Shown: positions 1 through 6,287 of the stretch, one piece after another
Layout of the letters: every line of letters starts with the position of its first letter
Position numbering within the stretch: the first letter of the stretch is position 1
From: Bacillota bacterium
GTDB lineage: Bacteria > Bacillota > Clostridia > Lachnospirales > Cellulosilyticaceae
Reading direction: 5' to 3'
Assembly (NCBI GenBank): GCA_023393125.1
Contig: JAEWMQ010000068.1
Location: forward strand, 1-14,967
Length of the DNA: 14,967 nt
Made by a program: the position numbers and the translations under genes
The notes under the pieces: model-generated
What the model was told of the DNA's origin: nothing
What the model saw: the letters and a program-made list of their open reading frames with translations, nothing else
Database searches by the model: none

Positions 1-70
1 GAGTTCCACCTTCACCATTCAGATATTCTAAAACCACTTGTTTCTTAAATTCAAAACTATATTTTGACAT
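1..70 (-). CDS. IS3-family transposase orfA, N-terminal 23 codons only (partial)
   Basis: The ATG at 70-68 opens a frame reading MSKYSFEFKKQVVLEYLNGE and continuing off the left edge. This is the usual start of IS150-type orfA proteins, whose N-terminal helix-turn-helix binds the IS ends; the typical pattern is MSKYSFEFKKxVVxEYLxGxGG. The ribosome binding site GGAGGT lies at 87-82, 11 nt before the ATG, a rather long spacing, and sits in the 3' arm of a strong hairpin (see 71-125). In the family, orfA and orfB are joined by a -1 frameshift to make the full transposase; that part lies outside the window. Whether this copy is intact is unknown. Confidence 0.8.
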   Translation of the reverse strand, partial: MSKYSFEFKKQVVLEYLNGEGGT

Positions 71-125
71 AAAAATACCGACCTCCAATGGTTAGATTTT
101 TTGGTCTAACTTTTGGGGGTCGGTA
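71..125 (-). terminator. IS-end hairpin with U-tract that also covers the transposase ribosome binding site
   Basis: On the minus strand the 13-nt arm at 125-113 (TACCGACCCCCAA) pairs with 88-76 (TTGGAGGTCGGTA) at 12 of 13 positions. An inner 6-bp stem (GTTAGA at 110-105 with TCTAAC at 96-91) stacks inside. Five T residues follow directly at 75-71, so the shape is that of an intrinsic terminator placed immediately before the transposase ATG. The GGAGGT ribosome binding site is in the 3' arm, so a transcript entering from the neighbouring operon would either terminate or hide the start site. The structure is seen in the sequence; the protective role is inferred from known control of other insertion sequences. 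Confidence 0.65.
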
Positions 126-151
126 CAGTCTAGATGAGCCTTCTTATCTTA

Positions 152-469
152 TTATTTTTTCTTGAAACATTTAATAATATCTAAAATTCCTTTTGCAATC
201 GTTGCTGCTAAAAACACAATATTAACTACGAAACCTGCGATAGCTATTCCTTTATGCTTTTTACTCTTCATATTAATGGCACCTAATACAATCCCTACTA
301 CTGTAATAGGTAAACCGATAATGGGAATAATCCACGCTAAAGAACTAATAATACCTAATACTAAGGAAGTAATTGCACCTGCACTACTGCTCTTTTCAGG
401 TAAAAACTCGTCACCTTCAAACCATTCACTTTCTACTCCTGCTTCTAACACTTCATTTTCTGTGCTCAT
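152..469 (-). CDS. Small DUF4190-like membrane protein
   Basis: A 105-residue protein whose soluble, acidic N-terminus (about residues 1-28) is followed by three hydrophobic stretches: about 29-51, 52-66 and 72-95. The pattern GAITSLVLGIISS, then IGLPITVVGIVLGAI, then a short basic KSKKHKG turn and IAIAGFVVNIVF is typical of DUF4190. This is a widespread family of small Gram-positive membrane proteins of unknown function. The tail is basic (KCFKKK). Two ATGs are adjacent. The second, at 469, is chosen because GGAGGT lies 5 nt before it but only 2 nt before the first, at 472. The gene follows the PotD gene by about 38 bp with no terminator between, so it is probably the last gene of the polyamine operon. 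The insertion sequence begins 24 bp after its stop. Confidence 0.8.
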   Translation of the reverse strand: MSTENEVLEAGVESEWFEGDEFLPEKSSSAGAITSLVLGIISSLAWIIPIIGLPITVVGIVLGAINMKSKKHKGIAIAGFVVNIVFLAATIAKGILDIIKCFKKK

Positions 470-507
470 CATATACCTCCACCATACTCTATTTTATAAA
501 GTAAATC

Positions 508-1590
508 CTATTTCGATAATTTTACCTCTAACCATATAGTTGTGTAAAGTTCAATTACATCTGAAGGGTCATTAAACATCTCTAGATTATCTAAAACAGA
601 AGGATCAGGATAAGCTACTTCATTTTCTTGTATTTCCTCTGGTAGTAATGCTTTTGCTTCACTAATAGGTGTTGAGTATCCTATATATTCAGCATTTCTA
701 GCCGCAATGTCTGGCCTACATAAGAAATTAATATACTCATAAGCCTCATCTATATTTTTAGCACCTTTAGGAATAACTAAAGAATCCACAAAATAATTGG
801 AACCCTCTTTAGGAATAGCATAAGCTAGGTCAGGATTTTCATCCATAGCAAGCACTGCATCTCCTGCCCAAGCAATCATCATAGCAGCTTCACCATTTAC
901 CATTTTCCCCTTGCCTTCATCTCCTACATATGCAAGCACTAATGGAAACTGCTCTATCAGTAGTTCTTTTGCCTCTGCTAGCTCTTGTGGATTTCTAGTA
1001 TTCATGGAATAACCTAGTTTTTTTAGTGCTACCATGATAGAGTCTCGTTCACTATCATACATAAAAATCTGATCTTTATATTTCTCATTCCAGAGAATAT
1101 CCCAGCTGTCTACTGGCTCATCTACCATTTTAGTATTATATAAAATACCTACTGTCCCCCACATATAAGGTACTGAGTATTTGTTTTCTGGGTCAAAATC
1201 TAAGTTTTTGAATTCCGAATCTATTTTTTCATAGTTAGGAATTTTACTCATATCTATTTCTTCTAATCGACCTTCATTAATCATCTTATCAATCATATAA
1301 TCTGAAGGCACCAGAATATCATACTGTATATTGCCAGGTGCTACTGTCGCATACATTTCTTCATTATTAGCATACTCTGAATAAATGACTTTAATCCCTG
1401 TTTCTGCTGTAAACTCAGCATTTAATTCTGGATCAATGTAATCACCTACATTGTAAACAATAAGCTGACGTCCTTCTGTTTTTATAGGTGTATTTTCTTC
1501 AGCAACAATATTATCTGCGACGCAACCTGTTAAGCTTACTCCTAGTAAACCCAGGGTACTTATTAAAGCAAGTATCTTTCGTATTTTCAT
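508..1590 (-). CDS. potD: Polyamine (spermidine/putrescine) ABC transporter substrate-binding lipoprotein, PotD-like
   Basis: A 360-residue extracellular binding protein of the PotD/PotF family that delivers a polyamine to the PotB-PotC channel. The N-terminus is a lipoprotein signal peptide (MKIRKILALISTLGLLGVS) ending in the lipobox LTGC, so it is lipid-anchored at about Cys23. Family landmarks follow: YNVGDYIDPEL, TGIKVIYSEYANNEEMY, the ligand-pocket loop LVPSDYMIDKM, PYMWGTVGILYN, AWAGDAVLA and VDSLVIPKGAKN. The start is placed at 1590 because GGGGG lies 8 nt upstream and the signal peptide begins there. An upstream in-frame ATG at 1632, overlapping the PotC stop, would add 14 charged residues before the signal peptide. 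Two aromatic pocket positions of E. coli PotD appear replaced here (see findings), so the exact substrate is uncertain. Confidence 0.93.
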   Translation of the reverse strand: MKIRKILALISTLGLLGVSLTGCVADNIVAEENTPIKTEGRQLIVYNVGDYIDPELNAEFTAETGIKVIYSEYANNEEMYATVAPGNIQYDILVPSDYMIDKMINEGRLEEIDMSKIPNYEKIDSEFKNLDFDPENKYSVPYMWGTVGILYNTKMVDEPVDSWDILWNEKYKDQIFMYDSERDSIMVALKKLGYSMNTRNPQELAEAKELLIEQFPLVLAYVGDEGKGKMVNGEAAMMIAWAGDAVLAMDENPDLAYAIPKEGSNYFVDSLVIPKGAKNIDEAYEYINFLCRPDIAARNAEYIGYSTPISEAKALLPEEIQENEVAYPDPSVLDNLEMFNDPSDVIELYTTIWLEVKLSK

Positions 1591-1624
1591 AAGCTTTCCC
1601 CCGTTCTTTGGTTTAAAATTCTTT

Positions 1625-2407
1625 TTATTCATACTGATCTTCTTTTACCTTTTTGTTTGCACGAAGATTAGTAATCAAAAGAATGACTATAATTGCTGTA
1701 AACATTAAGGTTGAGATCGCGTTAATGGTTGGATTAACCCCTTTACGAGCCATGGAATAAATTTTAATAGGGAGTGTATCTACACCTGCACCTTTATTAA
1801 AGAAACTTACAACAAAATCATCAAGCGATAGCGTAAACGCAATGAAAGCTCCTGCTACAACGCCTGGCAAAATTTCTGGTAAAATGACTTTCTTAAAAGC
1901 GTAAAAAGGTGTAGCTCCTAAATCTAAGGCAGCTTCATAAAGATTGTAATTCATCTGCTTAAGCTTTGGCATAATAGACAAAATCACATAAGGTACACTA
2001 AAAGTAATATGTGAAATAATAAGCGTTATAATACCAAATGGCATACGAATAAATGAAAATAACATCATTAGTGAAATACCAATAACAATATCGGGACTTA
2101 AAAGAGGTATATAAGTCACATTCATGACCCAATTCTTTTGCCAACCTCTCATACGATTAATGCCGATAGCCGCAAAAGTACCAATCACAGTAGAAATCAG
2201 TGAAGCTACTAATGCTACAACAATAGTATTGATAAAAGCTTCTTGGATACTTGTATCAACTAGCATTTGCTTGTACCAATCTAAAGTAAACCCCTTCCAT
2301 ATAGGAAGCTTTGAATCATTAAATGAAAAAATCATCAGTAGTGCAACAGGGGCATACATGATTACTAAAATGGCTACAAGATAAAAACGTTTTAAAAATT
2401 TTATCAA
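1625..2407 (-). CDS. potC: Polyamine ABC transporter permease, PotC-like
   Basis: A 260-residue inner-membrane permease of the PotC/PotI family and the partner of PotB in the transport channel. It has about six hydrophobic segments, beginning with YLVAILVIMYAPVALLMIFSF (about 9-29), followed by the PotC-type SFNDSKLPIWKGFTLDWY region. The cytoplasmic EAA loop that docks onto the ATPase is clear: EAALDLGATPFYAFKKVILP at about residues 158-177, then LPGVVAGAFIAFTLSLDDFVVSFF. The start codon is TTG at 2407-2405, and its last two bases lie within the PotB stop TGA (TTGA overlap). A GGAGGGGG ribosome binding site lies about 6-9 nt upstream. The 4-base overlap points to translational coupling with potB. 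Family assignment is secure; substrate specificity follows from the operon. Confidence 0.93.
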   Translation of the reverse strand: MIKFLKRFYLVAILVIMYAPVALLMIFSFNDSKLPIWKGFTLDWYKQMLVDTSIQEAFINTIVVALVASLISTVIGTFAAIGINRMRGWQKNWVMNVTYIPLLSPDIVIGISLMMLFSFIRMPFGIITLIISHITFSVPYVILSIMPKLKQMNYNLYEAALDLGATPFYAFKKVILPEILPGVVAGAFIAFTLSLDDFVVSFFNKGAGVDTLPIKIYSMARKGVNPTINAISTLMFTAIIVILLITNLRANKKVKEDQYE

Positions 2408-3216
2408 AATAGTCCCCCTCCTTTATCAAACGCACCTTTCTTAGACATAAAGCCTAGAGTAATAAGGACTACTATCATAAGTAACATGGAAACAGCCGAT
2501 CCAAAGCCCATATTACCTGTACGTGTAAATTGTTCTTCTATGACATTACCAATAAGCATTACCTTACCGCCACCTAAAAGTCTTGTAATAAGGAAAGTTG
2601 TAAGAGCTGGCATAAATACCATAATAATACCTGTTAATACACCTGGCATACTTAATGGTAAAATAACTTTTCTAAAAGTAGTCATTTTATTAGCACCTAA
2701 GTCATATGAAGCTTCTATTAAACTATGGTCGATTTTACAAAGTACATTGTAAATAGGTAGTACCATAAAAGGAAAGAAGTTATATACCATACCAAAAATA
2801 ACCCCACCATTACCATATAAAAACTTCACCTTAGAAAATCCTAACATTTCAAGAAAACTATTGATAACACCGTTGTTTTCAAGTAGGTTTGCCCAAGCAT
2901 AAGTTCTTAAAAGTGAATTCATCCACATTGGAAGAACTACTAATAGTAAAATAAAACTTTTTCCCGACATTTCCTTGCTACTTAAAATCATTGCTAAAGG
3001 ATAGGCTAAGGCTAAACACACAACTGTACAAATAAAAGCTAACTTAACAGACTTCCACAAAGCTTCTAAGTAAGCTGGCTCCATAAACTGCTTATAGTTT
3101 GCCAAGCTAAAACTTCCTGCTTTTTGGAAGCTATAATATACAATTAAAAGGAGTGGTACAATAACAAAGATAGCTGACCATATTAAATAAGGAAATGCTA
3201 AAGATCTTCTATTCAT
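2404..3216 (-). CDS. potB: Polyamine ABC transporter permease, PotB-like
   Basis: A 270-residue inner-membrane permease of the PotB/PotH family. The first membrane helix is LIWSAIFVIVPLLLIVYYSF (about 11-30), and about five more follow. The EAA loop is EASYDLGANKMTTFRKVILP (about 168-187), followed by MPGVLTGIIMVFMPALTTFLI and the LLGGGKVMLIGNVIEEQF segment common in PotB proteins. The ATG at 3216 has a strong AGGAGGT 7 nt upstream. That ribosome binding site is formed by the last two Arg codons and the stop of potA (AGG AGG TAG), so the two genes are closely coupled. Its 3' end overlaps the TTG start of potC. Confidence 0.94.
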   Translation of the reverse strand: MNRRSLAFPYLIWSAIFVIVPLLLIVYYSFQKAGSFSLANYKQFMEPAYLEALWKSVKLAFICTVVCLALAYPLAMILSSKEMSGKSFILLLVVLPMWMNSLLRTYAWANLLENNGVINSFLEMLGFSKVKFLYGNGGVIFGMVYNFFPFMVLPIYNVLCKIDHSLIEASYDLGANKMTTFRKVILPLSMPGVLTGIIMVFMPALTTFLITRLLGGGKVMLIGNVIEEQFTRTGNMGFGSAVSMLLMIVVLITLGFMSKKGAFDKGGGLF

Positions 3217-3221
3217 CTCAT

Positions 3222-3230
3222 CTACCTCCT
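3222..3230 (-). promoter_or_regulatory. potB ribosome binding site embedded in the potA stop region
   Basis: On the minus strand the bases AGGAGGTAG encode the final Arg-Arg-stop of PotA and at the same time supply a full AGGAGGT Shine-Dalgarno for potB, 7 nt before its ATG at 3216. A ribosome terminating on potA would sit on the potB initiation site, which suggests coupled translation. Confidence 0.8.
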
Positions 3231-4277
3231 TTTCATAATATGGATCTCAGCAGGTGTAATAACCATTCCAACTTCTTGCCCTACTTCTGACATTGTTGTT
3301 GAATGAACTGTCCATAAAAATTCTTTTGAACGAATAGACATCTCATAATGTACCCCTTTAAAGGTAACAGCTTCTACAACACCTGTTAACATGCCCTTAG
3401 CAGCTGGTACAATTTGAATATCTTCTGGTCTTACAACCACATCAATGGATTCATTCTCCTCAAAGCCAAAGTCCACACATTCAAATTCTGTATCATGGAA
3501 TTTTACTAAGTAGTCTTTTAACATAGTACCTTGTAAAATATTACTTTCACCTATAAAATCTGCTACAAAGGCATTTTTAGGTTCATTATAAATATCAATC
3601 GGACTACCAATTTGTTGTACTTTACCATCTTTCATAACTGCAATTGTGTCAGACATACTTAAAGCTTCTTCTTGGTCATGGGTTACAAAAATAAAGGTAA
3701 TCCCTACTTTTTGCTGAATACGTTTAAGCTCTAATTGCATGCCTTTTCTAAGTTTTAAATCAAGTGCACCTAAAGGCTCATCTAAAAGAAGTACCTCTGG
3801 TTCATTAACCAAAGCTCTTGCAATAGCAATACGTTGTTGTTGTCCTCCACTTAAAGAATCAATAGAACGCTTCTCATACCCCGTTAAGTTAACAAGGGCT
3901 AACATTTCTTTAACCTTCTCCTTAATAAGCTTTTTATCCATCTTCTTAATTTGAAGTCCAAAGGCAATGTTATCTTCCACATTCATATGTGGAAATAAAG
4001 CATACTTTTGAAAAACAGTATTGATCTTTCTTTTATAAGGTGGTAAATCTGCAATGTTTTTGCCTTCAAAAAGGACTTCTCCATCTGTGCATTCTTCAAA
4101 ACCACCAATAATACGAAGTAAGGTAGTTTTTCCGCAACCACTAGGACCTAATAAAGTCAAAAACTCATTACGTCTTATATACATATTAATATCATCTAAA
4201 ACTAAATTCTCATCATATTTCTTGGTAATATGTTTTAAATCGATAATATAATCTTTGGTAGTTAATTGATTTGTCAT
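3222..4277 (-). CDS. potA: Polyamine ABC transporter ATP-binding protein, PotA-like
   Basis: A 351-residue cytoplasmic ATPase that powers polyamine import. All nucleotide-binding motifs are present: Walker A GPSGCGKTT (44-52), Q-loop Gln90, signature LSGGQ (142-146), Walker B VLLLDEP (162-168) and the switch His200. A C-terminal TOBE-type regulatory domain covers about 245-350 and includes VVRPEDIQI (281-289), typical of PotA and related MOI-family ATPases. The ATG at 4277 has GGAG about 9 nt upstream and lies 14 bp after the regulator gene. The last codons double as the ribosome binding site for potB. Length and motif order match PotA; the polyamine assignment over other small solutes rests on the PotB, PotC and PotD-like neighbours. 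Confidence 0.95.
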   Translation of the reverse strand: MTNQLTTKDYIIDLKHITKKYDENLVLDDINMYIRRNEFLTLLGPSGCGKTTLLRIIGGFEECTDGEVLFEGKNIADLPPYKRKINTVFQKYALFPHMNVEDNIAFGLQIKKMDKKLIKEKVKEMLALVNLTGYEKRSIDSLSGGQQQRIAIARALVNEPEVLLLDEPLGALDLKLRKGMQLELKRIQQKVGITFIFVTHDQEEALSMSDTIAVMKDGKVQQIGSPIDIYNEPKNAFVADFIGESNILQGTMLKDYLVKFHDTEFECVDFGFEENESIDVVVRPEDIQIVPAAKGMLTGVVEAVTFKGVHYEMSIRSKEFLWTVHSTTMSEVGQEVGMVITPAEIHIMKRR

Positions 4278-4291
4278 TTCCGTCTACTCCT

Positions 4292-4831
4292 TTAAAAACT
4301 TGGTGGCGTCGCAACCCATAGAACGATAGCTTTGGTCTTACCTGGATTGTGAAGATAATGGTCACTAGTTGGTCTAAAATAAAAGCTATCACCTTTTTTG
4401 GCTTTAAACTTTTTATTACCTAAGTGAACGTATACATTACCTGCAATCACATAACCAAATTCTTCTCCGTCATGAGGTGCTCCCACACTAGATTTTCCTC
4501 CTGGTTCAATATGTATCAGGATGGGTTCCATATCATTTTTTTGTGCGTTTGGGATAAGCCATGTAATCATATTATTATGATCCTTATCCTCTTTTTCAAA
4601 TACATCTTCTTTTGTAAAAACAATTTTTTCCTGACTGGATTCATTGAAAAAATCCTTTAAATTCGTCCCTAAACACTCTAATATATCAATGAGTGTAGCA
4701 ATAGAAGGTGAAGTTAGACCTCTTTCTACTTGAGAAATGAAGCCTTTTGAAAGCTCACACCTATCTGCTAGTTCTTCTTGGGTTAAACCGTTTTTCTTAC
4801 GAAGCTGGTTAATCTTAGCCCCAATATCCAT
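4292..4831 (-). CDS. XRE-family regulator with C-terminal cupin domain (PuuR-like)
   Basis: A 179-residue transcription regulator. Residues about 5-62 form an XRE helix-turn-helix (IGAKINQLRKKNGLTQEELA, then LSKGFISQVERG and SPSIATLIDILECLG). Residues about 100-176 form a cupin_2 sensor domain, with motif 1 around APHDGEEFGYVIAG (His120, Glu123/124) and motif 2 around FRPTSDHYLHNPG (His158, Asn162). The architecture matches PuuR, the E. coli repressor of putrescine use, and related regulators that often sit beside polyamine transporters. The ATG at 4831 has GGGAGG 9 nt upstream. It is the first gene of the pot operon, 14 bp before potA, so it probably controls its own expression and that of the transporter. 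The ligand is inferred from context and is not shown by the sequence. Confidence 0.9.
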   Translation of the reverse strand: MDIGAKINQLRKKNGLTQEELADRCELSKGFISQVERGLTSPSIATLIDILECLGTNLKDFFNESSQEKIVFTKEDVFEKEDKDHNNMITWLIPNAQKNDMEPILIHIEPGGKSSVGAPHDGEEFGYVIAGNVYVHLGNKKFKAKKGDSFYFRPTSDHYLHNPGKTKAIVLWVATPPSF

Positions 4832-4872
4832 ATTATCTAGCCTCCCTCTGTGCTATTGCAGTATATATAAAT

Positions 4873-4898
4873 AAACTTTTTGTTTACATTCATTAAAC
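4873..4898. promoter_or_regulatory. Overlapping AAAC/GTTT inverted half-sites in the regulator leader
   Basis: On the plus strand AAAC-TTTTT-GTTT (4873-4885) overlaps GTTTA-CATTCAT-TAAAC (4882-4898). The sites fall just downstream of the predicted start of transcription, where a bound repressor would block elongation or promoter clearance. The arms are short and the region is AT-rich, so chance occurrence is possible. Confidence 0.3.
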
Positions 4899-4910
4899 TT
4901 GCCATAGAAA

Positions 4911-4939
4911 ATTATACATATTTCTCCCAAATACGTCAA
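4911..4939 (-). promoter_or_regulatory. Sigma-A promoter of the regulator-pot operon
   Basis: On the minus strand TTGACG (4939-4934) is followed after exactly 17 bp by TATAAT (4916-4911), a perfect -10. The transcript would start near 4904, giving a leader of about 70 nt before the regulator ATG at 4831. No other promoter of this quality is visible in 4832-5094. Confidence 0.8.
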
Positions 4940-4965
4940 TACAAAACAGCAAAAAATTTATTCTT

Positions 4966-4984
4966 ACCAAACATAATGTTTAGT
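4966..4984. promoter_or_regulatory. Candidate operator palindrome upstream of the pot-operon promoter
   Basis: ACTAAACATTATGTTTGGT (minus strand) is a 19-bp palindrome matching at 8 of 9 arm positions around a central T. It lies 27 bp upstream of the -35 box. Related AAAC/GTTT half-sites recur downstream of the predicted transcription start at 4873-4885 and 4882-4898. The pattern suits a dimeric XRE regulator such as the one encoded here, but no binding is demonstrated. Confidence 0.4.
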
Positions 4985-5037
4985 ATAAATGCTTTTTACC
5001 TCACATATTGACTTTTATAGAATTTTATATTTATTTC

Positions 5038-5084
5038 TAAACAAAAGAATAGAAGTACATCTCTAATGATGCGCTTCTATTCTT
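5038..5084 (-). terminator. Rho-independent terminator of the export operon
   Basis: Perfect 11-bp arms (AAGAATAGAAG at 5084-5074 and CTTCTATTCTT at 5055-5045 on the minus strand) enclose an inner CATC/GATG stem. A TTTTGTTT tract follows at 5046-5039. It lies 10 bp after the stop of the TolC-like gene, marking the end of that operon and separating it from the pot operon. Confidence 0.85.
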
Positions 5085-5094
5085 AAAATATGTT

Positions 5095-6168
5095 CTATTT
5101 AAAACTATATTCCCTCATTGTCCAAGGTTTCTCAAACTGCATTTTTAAAATCTTGTATTTATTAACTTCATTTAAATAATCTACTTGTTTAGCATCTAAA
5201 GCATACTTCTGTGTTTCATAGTCAAGTGTACTTATATAACCTGCCTTATATTTAATTTCTAGTACTTTCATTTCTTTTATACTACTTTTATACTCATTTG
5301 CTTTTGTGTTTATTGTATCTAACTGTGCACTTAATGCTGTATACTTAGTTTCAATAAGCAATCTGTATTCATCATACATAGTCTTTATATCCACTTTTGA
5401 ATTTTCCACAGCTGTTTTCTGTTCTAAATAAGCAGCATAGGTAGGACCTGTTCCTTCAGGCCCTGAACGATAGATGTTTTCCCAAAAACTATCTTCGCTT
5501 AATTTAACCTTTTCATCTGCATATTTCACAAGTTCAGTTGCCATACCACTTGCATAAGAATTAATACTTTTATCTAATTTAAAAGGCTCATAAGTATCAT
5601 CTACTTTTAAATTATACCTATCTAAATTTAAGTTTGTAAGCTTAATAAAGCTTTTTTTAGCATCTTCTAAGTTTTTCTCTGTCTGCTCTTTTTTTACCTT
5701 TGACTCTTCTAGAGTTCGAACTACTTTCTCATATGTTAATTCATCACAAAAACCTTTTTCTTTCTTTATAGTAGCCTGCTTTACTTGATTTTCATTTAAA
5801 CTAATTTGTTCTTTAAAGAGCTCAATATTTCTTTGTAATAAAGCTATATTTTGATACTGTTCTGTGACCTCTTTGGCAATAACATCCTTTCGATATTGCT
5901 TCTTTCGCTCTGTTTCAGCAATATCAATCACTTTTGAATTATACATACTAGAAGACAAATTATCTGCTGTTGCTTTTTGTTCTTTATAAACTTCAATATT
6001 TCTAGAGTACTCTCCTAATGTCTCATCCTTACTAATTGCCATAGTGATAGCATAATCCAAATCCAACACTTTTTTCTCTGTAACTGGCGTTGCTAATACT
6101 GATGATGTTAATAAAGATGTTACTGATAAAAGCAACAGTACTTTTTTTATTCCCTTATTTAGTTTCAT
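5095..6168 (-). CDS. Short TolC-family (outer membrane efflux protein-like) secreted coiled-coil protein
   Basis: A 357-residue exported protein with a signal peptide (KKVLLLLSVTSLLTSSVLA, cleavage about residue 26). The rest is nearly all predicted helix rich in Lys and Glu. Two OEP-type repeats are recognisable. The first runs about 130-180 (KKEKGFCDELTYEKVVRTLE onward); the second runs about 305-345, with YKAGYISTLDYETQKYALDA matching the classic TolC pattern Y-x-G-x2-S-x-LD. In diderm bacteria TolC is the outer-membrane exit duct of efflux systems. This one is much shorter than E. coli TolC (over 450 residues), and I see no amphipathic strand segments for a barrel. It is the last gene of an operon with a membrane fusion protein and MacB-like transporter, so it is likely an accessory extracellular component. 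ATG 6168 has GAGGAGG 7 nt upstream. Confidence 0.75.
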   Translation of the reverse strand: MKLNKGIKKVLLLLSVTSLLTSSVLATPVTEKKVLDLDYAITMAISKDETLGEYSRNIEVYKEQKATADNLSSSMYNSKVIDIAETERKKQYRKDVIAKEVTEQYQNIALLQRNIELFKEQISLNENQVKQATIKKEKGFCDELTYEKVVRTLEESKVKKEQTEKNLEDAKKSFIKLTNLNLDRYNLKVDDTYEPFKLDKSINSYASGMATELVKYADEKVKLSEDSFWENIYRSGPEGTGPTYAAYLEQKTAVENSKVDIKTMYDEYRLLIETKYTALSAQLDTINTKANEYKSSIKEMKVLEIKYKAGYISTLDYETQKYALDAKQVDYLNEVNKYKILKMQFEKPWTMREYSFK

Positions 6169-6287
6169 CCTTTTCCTCCTCTATTTAATCTCTTTATGGG
6201 CTAATAATGCACTCTCTATTTGTTATTCTAAACCATTATTCTGAATATTTAATAACAGTTATATTAAAATTACATTAAAGTCTTCAT

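Larger units (their letters stand above)
1..127 (-). mobile_element. Left end of an IS3-family (IS150-like) insertion sequence, cut by the window edge
   Basis: Read on the minus strand, the element begins at 127 with TGTACCGACCCCCAAAAG, the TG-starting terminal repeat style of IS3-family elements with a C-rich, AAAAGTT-type end. About 57 bp further in comes the start of a transposase orfA. The element lies 24 bp past the stop codon of the DUF4190-like gene. Only this end is visible, so the right inverted repeat, the target duplication (which would begin at 128) and orfB cannot be checked. The family assignment rests on the terminal sequence plus the first 23 residues of the encoded protein. 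Confidence 0.8.

Noticed and set aside
162..539. Plus-strand open frame of 125 codons opposite the DUF4190-like gene
   Set aside because: It lies antisense to a well-supported gene, has no ribosome binding site and has an unremarkable composition; it is a shadow frame.
1591..1632. Upstream ATG that would lengthen the PotD-like protein by 14 residues
   Set aside because: The extra residues are charged and precede a textbook lipoprotein signal peptide. The ATG at 1590 has its own G-rich ribosome binding site.
4832..4904. Riboswitch or attenuator in the pot-operon leader
   Set aside because: The leader is only about 70 nt, has no terminator hairpin and shows no motif of a known riboswitch class.
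6169..6287. Possible promoter or terminator before the TolC-like gene
   Set aside because: The AATAATG/CATTATT and TAATAAC/GTTATATTA repeats are weak and have no T-run, and no -35/-10 pair of quality was found. The gene is treated as part of the upstream operon.
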